This document shows positions 49,053-56,675 of a stretch of DNA of 57,923 nucleotides, in pieces. Under the pieces are notes generated by a model, which ran no database searches, was not told the origin of the DNA, and saw only the letters and a list, made by a program, of their open reading frames with translations. The number at the start of each line of letters is the position of its first letter. The first letter of the stretch is position 1. Both the position numbers and the translations under genes were made by a program. The stretch is from Opitutus sp. GAS368 (GTDB taxonomy: Bacteria; Verrucomicrobiota; Verrucomicrobiia; Opitutales; Opitutaceae), in the NCBI GenBank assembly GCA_945903545.1, contig CAMDOO010000008.1:1-57923 (forward strand), given 5' to 3'.

Positions 49053-50492
49053 TCAGAAACTCAGCTGCGTGCTATATGTCGCCCGGTCGGCCGCCGTCAC
49101 CAGCTCGCGCCACTTCGTAATGCCAAAGGGATTGTTCGAGCCGTAGTTGGCCAGCGACTCATCATAGTGGAAATTCTGGTTGCCGACCACCGTGATGGTC
49201 TTGGCCACCGCCGAGCCCCACAAGCCACCGCTGGTGCCACCGCCGTTGAGACTGAGGCTCGCAAAGGGCGCATATATGATCCCGCTGAACGCCCCGTTGC
49301 CACTGATGCTGATCGACTGCGGGGTGCCCAGGGCCGCGGTCGCCTTGGTGCCCCAGATTTGGAAATTCTTCGGCTGGTTCATGGTCGCAGCGGAACCGCT
49401 CCCGTTGATCACGCCATTCCCGGCCAGGCTCATGTCTCCCGCCCCATACATGGCAAGGTTGGCGCCGACATCCAGGGTGATCGAGGCGTTGCCGCCCAGA
49501 CTCACCGTCGTACCCGTCGTGTTGGTGACCCGCAGGACCACATCCCCTGAAACTGTGATCTGGTTCGCGACCGCGCCCGACAGCGAGATGCTGGGCACAT
49601 CGTAGTAGTACTTGCCGTCCGCCGCCGCGCTGTCGCCACCGCGGGGCAAAGTGATCGGTCCGGTGATCGCGGTCAGGGTGTAGCCGGAGGTTGTCGGCGC
49701 CGTCACATCATCCAGGCTCGCCGTGAAGTCCGAGGCCACGCGGGCGGGATCCTTGACGCCCGCCGCGGTGCCATAGGGGCCGACGCGGCCGGTGGGGCCG
49801 ACGCTGATCGCGGTGGTCGAGGGCCCGCCCACCGAGGCATAGCCGTAGATGTCGGCGTTCTGCACGGAGACGTCGGAGGTCACCGAAACGCTGCCCACGC
49901 TGCCCTTGTCGTGGGCCACGCCGGCGCTGTAGGGGATCGCGGCGGTGCCGGAGTTGTTGTCGGGGTCGGAATTCCAGCTGTCCACGCCGGTGTTGCCGGT
50001 GAAGGCGATCTCGTCCTTAGCCACCAAGCCGGTCGCAAAGAGCGAACGGCGCCGCAGCGTCACCTCGACCCACTTTTCCTGGGCGGGACCTGACGCAGTC
50101 GTGATAATCGACCGGGCCACGATCAGCGGCAACGGCGTCCCCGTTGAGTTATAGTCCTGCACGTACACCTTGATCACCGCCGTCGCACCATGCGGGAGCG
50201 TGAAACCGCTGAAGGGGCGCGTCGCATTGTTCCCGGTGGGCGTCCAGCCGGTCCAAGCCGAGGTATTACCCGCGGTGGCCTGGTTGAACGACCACACCGC
50301 CTGCTCCAATCCGGTGTCGGCCAGATTCATGGCCGCAATGCTGTTGAAGGACCGGTTCGAGAGATTGAGCGCGGTCGTGCTCATCTTGATGTAGCTGGTC
50401 AGCGAGATCGCGATGATGGCCGCAAAGATCAGCGACACGATCAGCACGGAGCCGCGCTCGGCCCGGCGCAAGAAGGAGGAGGAAGGGTGCAT
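49053..50492 (-). CDS. PilX-like pilus assembly protein, copy 1
   Basis: The 479-residue product has a PilX-type N-terminus: RRAERGSVLIVSLIFAAIIAISLTSYIKM, a prepilin-like helix without the usual Glu5. It continues to MNLADTGLEQAVWSFNQA. The large C-terminal part has repeated Gly-Asn-Gly strands (AGNGVING, SGNGAFSG, VGNQNFHYDESLA), which suggests a beta-helical domain like that of other verrucomicrobial PilX proteins. It would be a minor pseudopilin of a type IV or type II-like apparatus. It is the last gene of the second cassette and a paralogue of the gene at 51741-53138. Confidence 0.85.
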   Translation of the reverse strand: MHPSSSFLRRAERGSVLIVSLIFAAIIAISLTSYIKMSTTALNLSNRSFNSIAAMNLADTGLEQAVWSFNQATAGNTSAWTGWTPTGNNATRPFSGFTLPHGATAVIKVYVQDYNSTGTPLPLIVARSIITTASGPAQEKWVEVTLRRRSLFATGLVAKDEIAFTGNTGVDSWNSDPDNNSGTAAIPYSAGVAHDKGSVGSVSVTSDVSVQNADIYGYASVGGPSTTAISVGPTGRVGPYGTAAGVKDPARVASDFTASLDDVTAPTTSGYTLTAITGPITLPRGGDSAAADGKYYYDVPSISLSGAVANQITVSGDVVLRVTNTTGTTVSLGGNASITLDVGANLAMYGAGDMSLAGNGVINGSGSAATMNQPKNFQIWGTKATAALGTPQSISISGNGAFSGIIYAPFASLSLNGGGTSGGLWGSAVAKTITVVGNQNFHYDESLANYGSNNPFGITKWRELVTAADRATYSTQLSF

Positions 50493-50515
50493 GGGATTGG
50501 CCGGCCGGAGCCGGT

Positions 50516-51136
50516 TCAGGTGCTGGAGACTTTGTTGCGCATGATGAAACGCGCCGAGATCACGAGATTGGTGGCCGACACCACGGTCGTGCTGGTCCGC
50601 GAGGCCGTGAGGGTCAGTTGCAGTTGCTTCGTTTCCAGATCGTTGGTCGCCGCCCCGAGCACACCGACCTTGTAGCGGTCAAAACTGAACGAGGTGACGC
50701 TGGTGATCAGCTCCCGGGGCGTCGCCGTCGAGCTGGCCGCGCCGGTCTTGCGGCAAAAGGAGCGGTAATAGGGACTCGAGGTGCTCGTCTCGTAGTAATA
50801 CGTGACCTGGGTGTCGGGGTCGGTGGCCAGCACCCCCGGAATCGTCAGCGTGATGCTGTTGCCGCCGCTGTTGTTCGTGGTGTGGACCGTGTCGTTCCAC
50901 GTGATGTTCTTGGACATGCGCACATCCTCGGCGAAGGTCTCCAGGCCGCGCCGCGCCTGCGATTCCATCGTGATGTAATTGCCGAGATTGGCCGCCGTGC
51001 GGCCGATGAAGAGATTCGAGGACAACACCGCGGCCAGCAGAAAAGCCGAAAGGCCCGCGCTGATCATGAGCTCGACCAGCGTGAACCCGCCCGCGCGGTT
51101 CCGCCGGGGATCAATGCGTCGTGTAGAAGTAGTCAT
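50516..51136 (-). CDS. PulJ/PilW-type pseudopilin, copy 1
   Basis: The 206-residue product has a type III signal with cleavage at G|FTLVELMISAGLSAFLLAAVL, including Glu5. The body is beta-rich and ends SARFIMRNKVSS. It corresponds to the PulJ/GspJ class of minor pseudopilins. Its ATG lies inside the end of the pilV gene (26-nt overlap), and 23 bases separate its stop from pilX. It is a paralogue of the gene at 53138-53710 (ARRGLETF/ARRGLDQF, NDLETKQLQLTL/NDLETKLLQLTL). Confidence 0.87.
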   Translation of the reverse strand: MTTSTRRIDPRRNRAGGFTLVELMISAGLSAFLLAAVLSSNLFIGRTAANLGNYITMESQARRGLETFAEDVRMSKNITWNDTVHTTNNSGGNSITLTIPGVLATDPDTQVTYYYETSTSSPYYRSFCRKTGAASSTATPRELITSVTSFSFDRYKVGVLGAATNDLETKQLQLTLTASRTSTTVVSATNLVISARFIMRNKVSST

Positions 51137-51611
51137 AGAGTCCGTTCTTGCCGTAGTAGCTGCTGAAACTGAGCGAGTGGGAGGAGCCGTTGTAGCCGAC
51201 CCAGGTCACGGCCAGGGTCAGCAGCTTCATGTTCGTCTGGCCGCTGACGTCCGCGATCGTCCGGGTGCAGACGAAATCGCTGAGCATGTTCGCGGCGGTG
51301 GTGCTGTAGCCGGTGAAGGAGGAGTCGATGGCCACGTTGCCCGACGTCCCGTTGTTCGAGGCGGCCTGCAGGGCCGTGACCTGAGTCCAGTTGTTGAGCC
51401 GCAGGTCCTCCATCAGGCTCTGCAGCACCTGGGTCGCGAGCGTGGTGTTGCGCGCGTCATCCAGCGACTGGTAGCCACGCTGCAGCACCATGATCGAGGT
51501 GGAGACCGCGAGGAGCATCACCATGGCACCCATCGCCACCTCCAGGATGGTGAAGCCCCGCCGGAGGAAACGCCGGCCGCGGGCCAGGCTGTCGAGGGAT
51601 CGGACTTTCAT
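51111..51611 (-). CDS. PilV/GspI-type pseudopilin, copy 1
   Basis: The 166-residue product has the prepilin signal RRG|FTILEVAMGAMVMLLAVSTS with Glu5, and ends SYYGKNGLYDYFYTTH. It belongs to the PilV/GspI class. It opens the second pseudopilin cassette. The ATG at 51611 is preferred to a GTG three codons upstream. A 19-bp palindrome shared with the histidine kinase promoter lies 59-77 bases upstream. Confidence 0.87.
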   Translation of the reverse strand: MKVRSLDSLARGRRFLRRGFTILEVAMGAMVMLLAVSTSIMVLQRGYQSLDDARNTTLATQVLQSLMEDLRLNNWTQVTALQAASNNGTSGNVAIDSSFTGYSTTAANMLSDFVCTRTIADVSGQTNMKLLTLAVTWVGYNGSSHSLSFSSYYGKNGLYDYFYTTH

Positions 51612-51669
51612 CGACACCACGCTAACAGTTCCGCGGGAACCCGGTTAGGGCCGTTGGCCATGTATTACG

Positions 51670-51688
51670 GGCCTACCAACCCTAGGCC
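51670..51688. promoter_or_regulatory. 19-bp palindrome, candidate operator of cassette 1
   Basis: GGCCTACCAACCCTAGGCC: arms GGCCTA/TAGGCC, 7-nt spacer. The same arms, spacing and flank (TGTTCG versus TGTCCG) recur at 56595-56613 before the histidine kinase gene. It probably binds the adjacent DevR-like regulator (inference). Confidence 0.65.
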
Positions 51689-51707
51689 TGTTCGTGCCTA
51701 TTTGACC

Positions 51708-51726
51708 GGGAGCCCTGCCTGCTCCC
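51708..51726. terminator. short hairpin after pilX copy 2
   Basis: GGGAGC (51708-51713) and GCTCCC (51721-51726) with a 7-nt loop lie 14 bases after the stop codon at 51741 (minus). There is no U-tract, so it is likely to be weak. Confidence 0.4.
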
Positions 51727-51740
51727 AACCAGTCGGGGCT

Positions 51741-53138
51741 TCACCAACCTTCAAATCGGCCGAGGTCAACCGCCCGGTCGGCCGCGGACTGCAGCTCGCG
51801 CCACCGCGAAATCCCGAAAGGCGTGGTGGTGCCGGAGTCCGCGAGCGACTCGTCGTAATGGAACGAGGCATTGCCCGTCAGGGTGATGTCGCGCGCCACG
51901 ACCGAACCCATGATGTCGCCGTTGCCGACCAGGCGGACATCGCCATTAGGGGCGTAGATCGAGGTCTTGATCGCGCCATTGCCCGCGATCTGGAAGTCCT
52001 GCCCGCCCAGGGTCTGGTTCGTGCCGAAGATCGTGCACGAGATCGGCTGGGCGTTGGCATTGACCATGCCATTGCCGGCGATCCGGAGATTACCCTCGGT
52101 GTAGATCGTCAAGGTTGAGCCCGCCGGGATATTGATCGCGGCGTTGCCCGCCACGCTGATCGCCGTGGATCCCGAGCCCGTTGTCATGATCAGGGTCACG
52201 TCGCCCAGGATGGTCAGGCTCTGGTTGCCGCTCAGGGAAATGGTTGGCACGCGCCAGCGCGTCGCCGTGCCCGCCGTCCCCAGGGTCGTTCCAACCGAGG
52301 CCAGGAGCGTCCCATCGACCGGGGCGGCGACCAGGTTGAACTCCGCGCTGAAGTCGGTGGTGATCCGGTTCGAGTCCACCGCCACGTTGTCCGGGGTGCT
52401 CGCGCCGCGCACCGTGCCCTGCGATCCCACCGAGGGTTGCGCGCCGCCGGTCGCCACGGTGCCCCAGATGTGGGCCTGGTTGATGAGCACGGCATCGTTC
52501 GTCACCGCCGCGCTCGCAACGGAGCCGTGGTCGCGCCGCACCGCGGCCGAATACGGCACCGCCGCCGTCGCGGGATCGTTATCCGGGTCGGAGATCCAGC
52601 TGTCCACACTCGCGTTCGTCCCCGCGAAGCTGAGGCTGCGCCGCGCCACCAGCCCGGCCGCAAACCACGACCGGCGCCGCAGCGTGACCTCGATCATCTT
52701 CGTCACGGGCGTCGCCCCCGGCGGCGACACGGTGGCCAGCGCCACGACCTTCGGGTTCGTGCCGGTGGCGGGAGTGCGGTTGTCGACGTAGACCTTCACC
52801 GTGCCGGTGGTGTTGGCCGTGAATTGAAAGTCGGGAAAATTCTTCCAGGCCGCGGTGCCGTCGCCGCTCCAGCCCTGCCAGGCGTCGGACTGACCCGCGG
52901 TCGCGCGGTTGAACGACCAGACGCCCTCCTCCGTGCCGGCCTCGGCGAGGTTCAGCGCCGCCCGGGCATGGAAGGCCCGGTGCGCCAGCCGGGTCGTGTT
53001 GAGGTTCAGGCTCAGGTAGCTGCCGAGCACGATGGCGATGAGGGCCGCGACCAGCATGGCGACAATCAACACCGCGCCCCGTCGGGCGCCGGGGAACCCC
53101 GCACCCGGGGACCGTTGAGACTGGAAGGTCGCGCCCAT
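51741..53138 (-). CDS. PilX-like pilus assembly protein, copy 2
   Basis: The 465-residue product has the PilX-type N-terminus RRGAVLIVAMLVAALIAIVLGSYLSLNLN, then ALNLAEAGTEEGVWSFNRATAGQSDAWQGW. The C-terminal Gly-Asn repeat region includes SIYAPNGDVRLVGNGDIMGSVVARDITLTGNASFHYDESLAD. It matches copy 1 in order throughout (LRRRSWFAAGLVARRS/LRRRSLFATGLVAKDE, PFGISRWREL/PFGITKWREL). Its ATG overlaps the pulJ stop as ATGA. It is the last gene of the histidine kinase-led operon. Confidence 0.85.
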   Translation of the reverse strand: MGATFQSQRSPGAGFPGARRGAVLIVAMLVAALIAIVLGSYLSLNLNTTRLAHRAFHARAALNLAEAGTEEGVWSFNRATAGQSDAWQGWSGDGTAAWKNFPDFQFTANTTGTVKVYVDNRTPATGTNPKVVALATVSPPGATPVTKMIEVTLRRRSWFAAGLVARRSLSFAGTNASVDSWISDPDNDPATAAVPYSAAVRRDHGSVASAAVTNDAVLINQAHIWGTVATGGAQPSVGSQGTVRGASTPDNVAVDSNRITTDFSAEFNLVAAPVDGTLLASVGTTLGTAGTATRWRVPTISLSGNQSLTILGDVTLIMTTGSGSTAISVAGNAAINIPAGSTLTIYTEGNLRIAGNGMVNANAQPISCTIFGTNQTLGGQDFQIAGNGAIKTSIYAPNGDVRLVGNGDIMGSVVARDITLTGNASFHYDESLADSGTTTPFGISRWRELQSAADRAVDLGRFEGW

Positions 53139-53710
53139 CAGTTGGTCACCCGCTTGTTGCGCAGCAGCAGCCGCGAAGAATAGGCCCGCTGGTTGGCCGC
53201 CACCGTGGTCGCGCCGGTCCGCGTCACGCGCAGCGTCAGCTGGAGCAGCTTGGTCTCCAAATCGTTCGCCGCCTCCATGTCCGACGAGCCCCCCGAATCC
53301 AGGCGGTACCGGCGGAACGCAAAGTCGGAGGCCACCCCGCGGATGAGGGGGATCCTGGGCGACGTCGAGCTCGCGGCCCCGGCCTGACGGAAGAAACTCC
53401 CGGCGTCGTAGCCATAGGTGACGGTCGTGGAACCCCCGGAAGCCGGTACGGTCAGGGTGACGCTCTGCGCACTGTTCCAGTGGATGTCGCTCGCCTCGCG
53501 GGCCTCGCCCGAGAACTGGTCCAGTCCACGCCGGGCCTGGGCCTCCATCTCGCTGTAGTTGCCCGCGCTGAAACCGCTCCGCCCGATCATCAGGAAGGCG
53601 CTCAGTACGCCGGCCAGCACGAACGTCGACAGCGTCGAGGCGATCAGCACCTCGACCATCGTGAAACCGCGGACGCGGCGCGGCTCAGTGGGCGGTGTAG
53701 AAATAATCAT
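53138..53710 (-). CDS. PulJ/PilW-type pseudopilin, copy 2
   Basis: The 190-residue product has the prepilin signal VRG|FTMVEVLIASTLSTFVLAGVLSAFL with Glu5 and ends SSRLLLRNKRVTN. It is the paralogue of the gene at 50516-51136. Its ATG falls within the last codons of pilV copy 2, with exactly the same 26-nt overlap as in the other cassette. Confidence 0.87.
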   Translation of the reverse strand: MIISTPPTEPRRVRGFTMVEVLIASTLSTFVLAGVLSAFLMIGRSGFSAGNYSEMEAQARRGLDQFSGEAREASDIHWNSAQSVTLTVPASGGSTTVTYGYDAGSFFRQAGAASSTSPRIPLIRGVASDFAFRRYRLDSGGSSDMEAANDLETKLLQLTLRVTRTGATTVAANQRAYSSRLLLRNKRVTN

Positions 53711-54155
53711 AGAGTCCGTTCCTCCCGTAACGGGTGACCAACCGCGCGGTCTGCGGGCGTCCGTCGTGGCCGCGCCAGGTCGCGGCGAGGGTGATCTCCT
53801 TCATGTCGGTCCGGATGTCGCGGATGGTTCGGGTGCAGGTGAACCCTTCGCCCCCCAGGCCCGTCACCGCCTCCACCGCGACGGACGTCGCGCCCGCATC
53901 CTGCAGCGTCTGCAACTGGTCCCAGTTGCGGAGGCGCAGCCGTTCCAGCTCGGTCTGCATCACTTGCGAGGCGTAGGTGAGGTTGCGCGCGGCATCCAGC
54001 GCCTGGAAGCCGCGCTGCAGCGTCAGGATCGCGGTCGTGATGCCGAAGAGCATCACCGAGGCCGCGATCATCACCTCCAGCACCGTGAAGCCCCGCCGCC
54101 CCGCCCGGGGCGGGAAAGTCGGGGCGGACACGTCGGGCTGAGGTCGGACGGGCAT
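53685..54155 (-). CDS. PilV/GspI-type pseudopilin, copy 2
   Basis: The 156-residue product has the prepilin signal RRG|FTVLEVMIAASVMLFGITTA with Glu5 and ends TRYGRNGLYDYFYTAH, almost the same C-terminus as copy 1. The ATG at 54155 begins 12 bases after the response regulator stop; a TTG two codons upstream is less likely. It belongs to one operon with the two-component genes. Confidence 0.87.
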   Translation of the reverse strand: MPVRPQPDVSAPTFPPRAGRRGFTVLEVMIAASVMLFGITTAILTLQRGFQALDAARNLTYASQVMQTELERLRLRNWDQLQTLQDAGATSVAVEAVTGLGGEGFTCTRTIRDIRTDMKEITLAATWRGHDGRPQTARLVTRYGRNGLYDYFYTAH

Positions 54156-54167
54156 GGACAATCCCGC

Positions 54168-54842
54168 TCACTCCTTCGGCGCACCGGACTTCTGCACGTA
54201 GACGGCCGCGGCCTGCGACCGCCGCTTGACCTTCAGCTTCTCAAAGACGCTCACGAGGTAGTTTTTCACCGTGTTCTCACTGAGGGTCAGCTGGTCGCCG
54301 ATCTCCTTGTTCGTGCGGCCCTCGGCCACGAGCGCGAGCACGCGCCGCTCCTGCGGCGAGAGCACCGCGAGATCCACGCCCTCCGCCGGGTCGCCCCCGC
54401 GCAGCAGCCGCAATACCCGGGCGGTCACGTCCGGCGTCAGCACCGAGCGGCCGGCGGCCGCGTTCTCGATCACCTCCATCAGGCCCAACGGGTCGACCTC
54501 CTTCATCAGGTAACCCTTCGCGCCGGCGATCACCGCCTCGTAGACCAGGCTGTCGTTGCTGAACGAGGTCAGGATCAGCACCTGCGTCTCCGGCCGGTCC
54601 TTCAGGATCTGGCGGCACGCCTCCAGGCCCGAGCCGTCCGGGAGGCGGATGTCGAGCAGCACCACGTCGGGCTTGTGCTGGCGCGCGGCGGTGACGGCCG
54701 CCGCCGCCGTCGCGGCCTCGGCGATCACGGTCGTCGACAATTCATTGGCGTGGGCGCTGAGCACGGTGCGAATGCCGCTCCGGACAAGCGCGCTGTCGTC
54801 AACGAGCATGATGCGGATCGGTTTGGTGGCGGTTTTGGTCAT
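54168..54842 (-). CDS. NarL/DevR-type response regulator
   Basis: The 224-residue product has a receiver domain with acidic pocket D15/D16, phospho-acceptor D64 (VVLLDIRLPDG) and K114 (YLMKEVD). A LuxR-type helix-turn-helix follows: LSPQERRVLALVAEGRTNKEIGDQLTLSENTVKNYLVSVFEKLKVKRRSQAAAVY. The recognition helix and RRSQAAVY end resemble DevR/DosR. It is coupled to the kinase (ATGA overlap) and precedes pseudopilin cassette 2. It likely binds the 19-bp palindromes at 51670 and 56595 (inference). Confidence 0.93.
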   Translation of the reverse strand: MTKTATKPIRIMLVDDSALVRSGIRTVLSAHANELSTTVIAEAATAAAAVTAARQHKPDVVLLDIRLPDGSGLEACRQILKDRPETQVLILTSFSNDSLVYEAVIAGAKGYLMKEVDPLGLMEVIENAAAGRSVLTPDVTARVLRLLRGGDPAEGVDLAVLSPQERRVLALVAEGRTNKEIGDQLTLSENTVKNYLVSVFEKLKVKRRSQAAAVYVQKSGAPKE

Positions 54843-56467
54843 GATAATGATTTTGGGGGATTGAGAATCAGGGTCACATGGGTGCCGCCTCCGGGCTCGG
54901 AGCGGACTTGGAACTGGGCCCCGAGCTCGCGGGCGCGCCCCGCGAGATTGTCGAGCCCGCGGCCGCCGTTGCCCCCACGCTGCGCCGGGTCGAAGCCACG
55001 GCCGTTGTCCTCGATGGCAAAAATCGCGCTGTCCCCGTCGGACTGCAGGCTGACGCGGACCTCCGTCGCCTCGCCGTGGCGGAGCGCGTTGCTCACGGCC
55101 TCGCGGGCAAACTGCAGGGCATGCGCCCGCTGCACCAGGGTCAGCCGGGCCGCCAGCCCCTCGTCGATCGTGAGGACGGCGCTGACCGGCCGGATGCTCT
55201 GCATGTAGTCGAGCAGCGCGGTCACCGCATGGGTGAAGGTCTGCTCCCGCGCCGCCTCGGGTTCCAGCCCGGCGATGAAATTTCGCAGGTCGGTGACGGA
55301 CTCGTTCAGGACCGCGCGGGTCTGCTCGAGTCGGGCCACCGCCTCCTCCTGCTCGGGGCGCAGCAGCACCCGGATCCCCGCGAGGCCCATGCCCGCCGCG
55401 TAAAGCGCCTGGATCACGCCATCGTGCAGGTTACGCCCCAGCCGGGCGCGCTCCTCGAGCGTCCGCCGCAGCGTCTCCTCGCTCTGGCGCAGTGATTGCT
55501 CGACGCGGGCGCGCTCCGCGATCTCGCGCTGCAGGGAATCGCGCTGCTCGAACGAGGACTCCACCAACTGCGCCACGCGCCCGAGTTCGCCCTGGTCGGC
55601 ACGCAGCGGCGAAAGGGCCGCCGGGTCGTTCCGGCCGAGGCTCGAGCTCACCAATTCCAGCGGGCGCAGCACCCAGAGCTGGAGGCCCAGCGCGAGTGCC
55701 CCGACCACCAGCAGACCGAAGGCGAGGAAGATCCAGAGGCCCGAATCCAGGGACGCGAACGGCGCCGGCAGTTCCGGCACGGCGAACTCGGCCCGCAGCA
55801 CCCGCAGCGGCCGGCCCGCCAAGTCGTTCAGCGGGCGGGTGAGCGCCACCCGACCGGGCGGCAAACCCGGCGCCGCCACGCCGGTCTCCTGCAGGGTCAT
55901 AGTGCCCTCGGCGAGTCCGCCCAGCGTCCGCAGCCGCGTTTCGTCCCACCGACGCGCCACCAGCAGCCAACCGCGCGGCGGCTCCCCACCGCGCCGCACC
56001 GGGCCCGTGCCAATCTCCAGCAGGCCCGATTCGTCCCGCGCAAAAAAACGCGCCGTCGGCGCCCCCGCGGCCGCGCGCGTGAAGTCCGCCGCCGGCACCG
56101 GCAGCGCGGGGGCGCCCTTGCCCCCGGCCGTCGCGGCCAGCCAGACCGAGCCGTCCGGATGCAATACCCACGCCGCCGTCGCGTCGAAATAACTCAGGCT
56201 CGCCGCCAGCCGGGTGCGGGTCTCTTCGGCCTCGCCATTGAGCAATCTCCCCAACTCCTCGCCCTGCGCGTATTCAAGGACCAGTGCATCCCATTTCCGC
56301 GTCGTGATCGCCAGCCAGCGATCGAGCACCAGGCCGCGTTCCACCACGGATTCCGCGCGGATCGATTCCAGCTGACCCCGCTCCAGCCAACGGATCCCGG
56401 CCACCGAGGCCGCAAATCCTCCAAGCAGGAGTCCAAGCAAGATGAGAAAGCGTCGCTTGATGCTCAT
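54839..56467 (-). CDS. membrane sensor histidine kinase (HisKA_3 type)
   Basis: The 542-residue product has a first membrane helix (about 7-24), a CHASE-like periplasmic sensor region (25-243), a second helix (about 244-267), a HAMP-like linker and coiled coil, and the HisKA_3 dimerisation domain. The phospho-acceptor is H348 in GRNLHDGVIQALYA. The HATPase_c domain has AREAVSNALRHG and IEDNGRGFD. It senses an unknown periplasmic signal and phosphorylates the coupled regulator. The ATG at 56467 gives MSIKRRFLIL, a normal membrane-protein start. Confidence 0.92.
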   Translation of the reverse strand: MSIKRRFLILLGLLLGGFAASVAGIRWLERGQLESIRAESVVERGLVLDRWLAITTRKWDALVLEYAQGEELGRLLNGEAEETRTRLAASLSYFDATAAWVLHPDGSVWLAATAGGKGAPALPVPAADFTRAAAGAPTARFFARDESGLLEIGTGPVRRGGEPPRGWLLVARRWDETRLRTLGGLAEGTMTLQETGVAAPGLPPGRVALTRPLNDLAGRPLRVLRAEFAVPELPAPFASLDSGLWIFLAFGLLVVGALALGLQLWVLRPLELVSSSLGRNDPAALSPLRADQGELGRVAQLVESSFEQRDSLQREIAERARVEQSLRQSEETLRRTLEERARLGRNLHDGVIQALYAAGMGLAGIRVLLRPEQEEAVARLEQTRAVLNESVTDLRNFIAGLEPEAAREQTFTHAVTALLDYMQSIRPVSAVLTIDEGLAARLTLVQRAHALQFAREAVSNALRHGEATEVRVSLQSDGDSAIFAIEDNGRGFDPAQRGGNGGRGLDNLAGRARELGAQFQVRSEPGGGTHVTLILNPPKSLS

Positions 56468-56594
56468 GCAGACGCCCTGAAATCTGCGCCTGCTCCAATC
56501 ACTGCCAAGAGTGAACCTGCCCCTACGCAATTATCCCGCCCTTCTGCCCGGTGGATACTTCTACCTCTGTAAATCTGAAGCATGGGCCCATTCC

Positions 56595-56613
56595 GGCCTA
56601 TTAACATTAGGCC
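56595..56613. promoter_or_regulatory. 19-bp palindrome, candidate operator of the kinase operon
   Basis: GGCCTATTAACATTAGGCC: same arms and spacing as 51670-51688, with matching 3' flank TGTCCG. It lies 128-146 bases upstream of the kinase ATG. It suggests autoregulation and shared control of both pseudopilin cassettes. Confidence 0.65.
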
Positions 56614-56675
56614 TGTCCGGATGTTTAATTTCCGTGCACCCCCCTTGCTGATCCGGTGGACATTCGCGGCGAGCC

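Noticed and set aside
51670-51688. The GGCCTA/TAGGCC palindrome as a terminator of pilX copy 2
   Set aside because: There is no U-tract, the arms are only 6 bp, and the same sequence stands upstream of the kinase gene where no gene ends on that strand nearby.
49053-53138. PilX C-terminal Gly-Asn repeats as bactofilin domains
   Set aside because: The strand repeats are similar in style, but the proteins have prepilin N-termini and sit with pseudopilins. The HYDESLA end is typical of PilX-associated domains.
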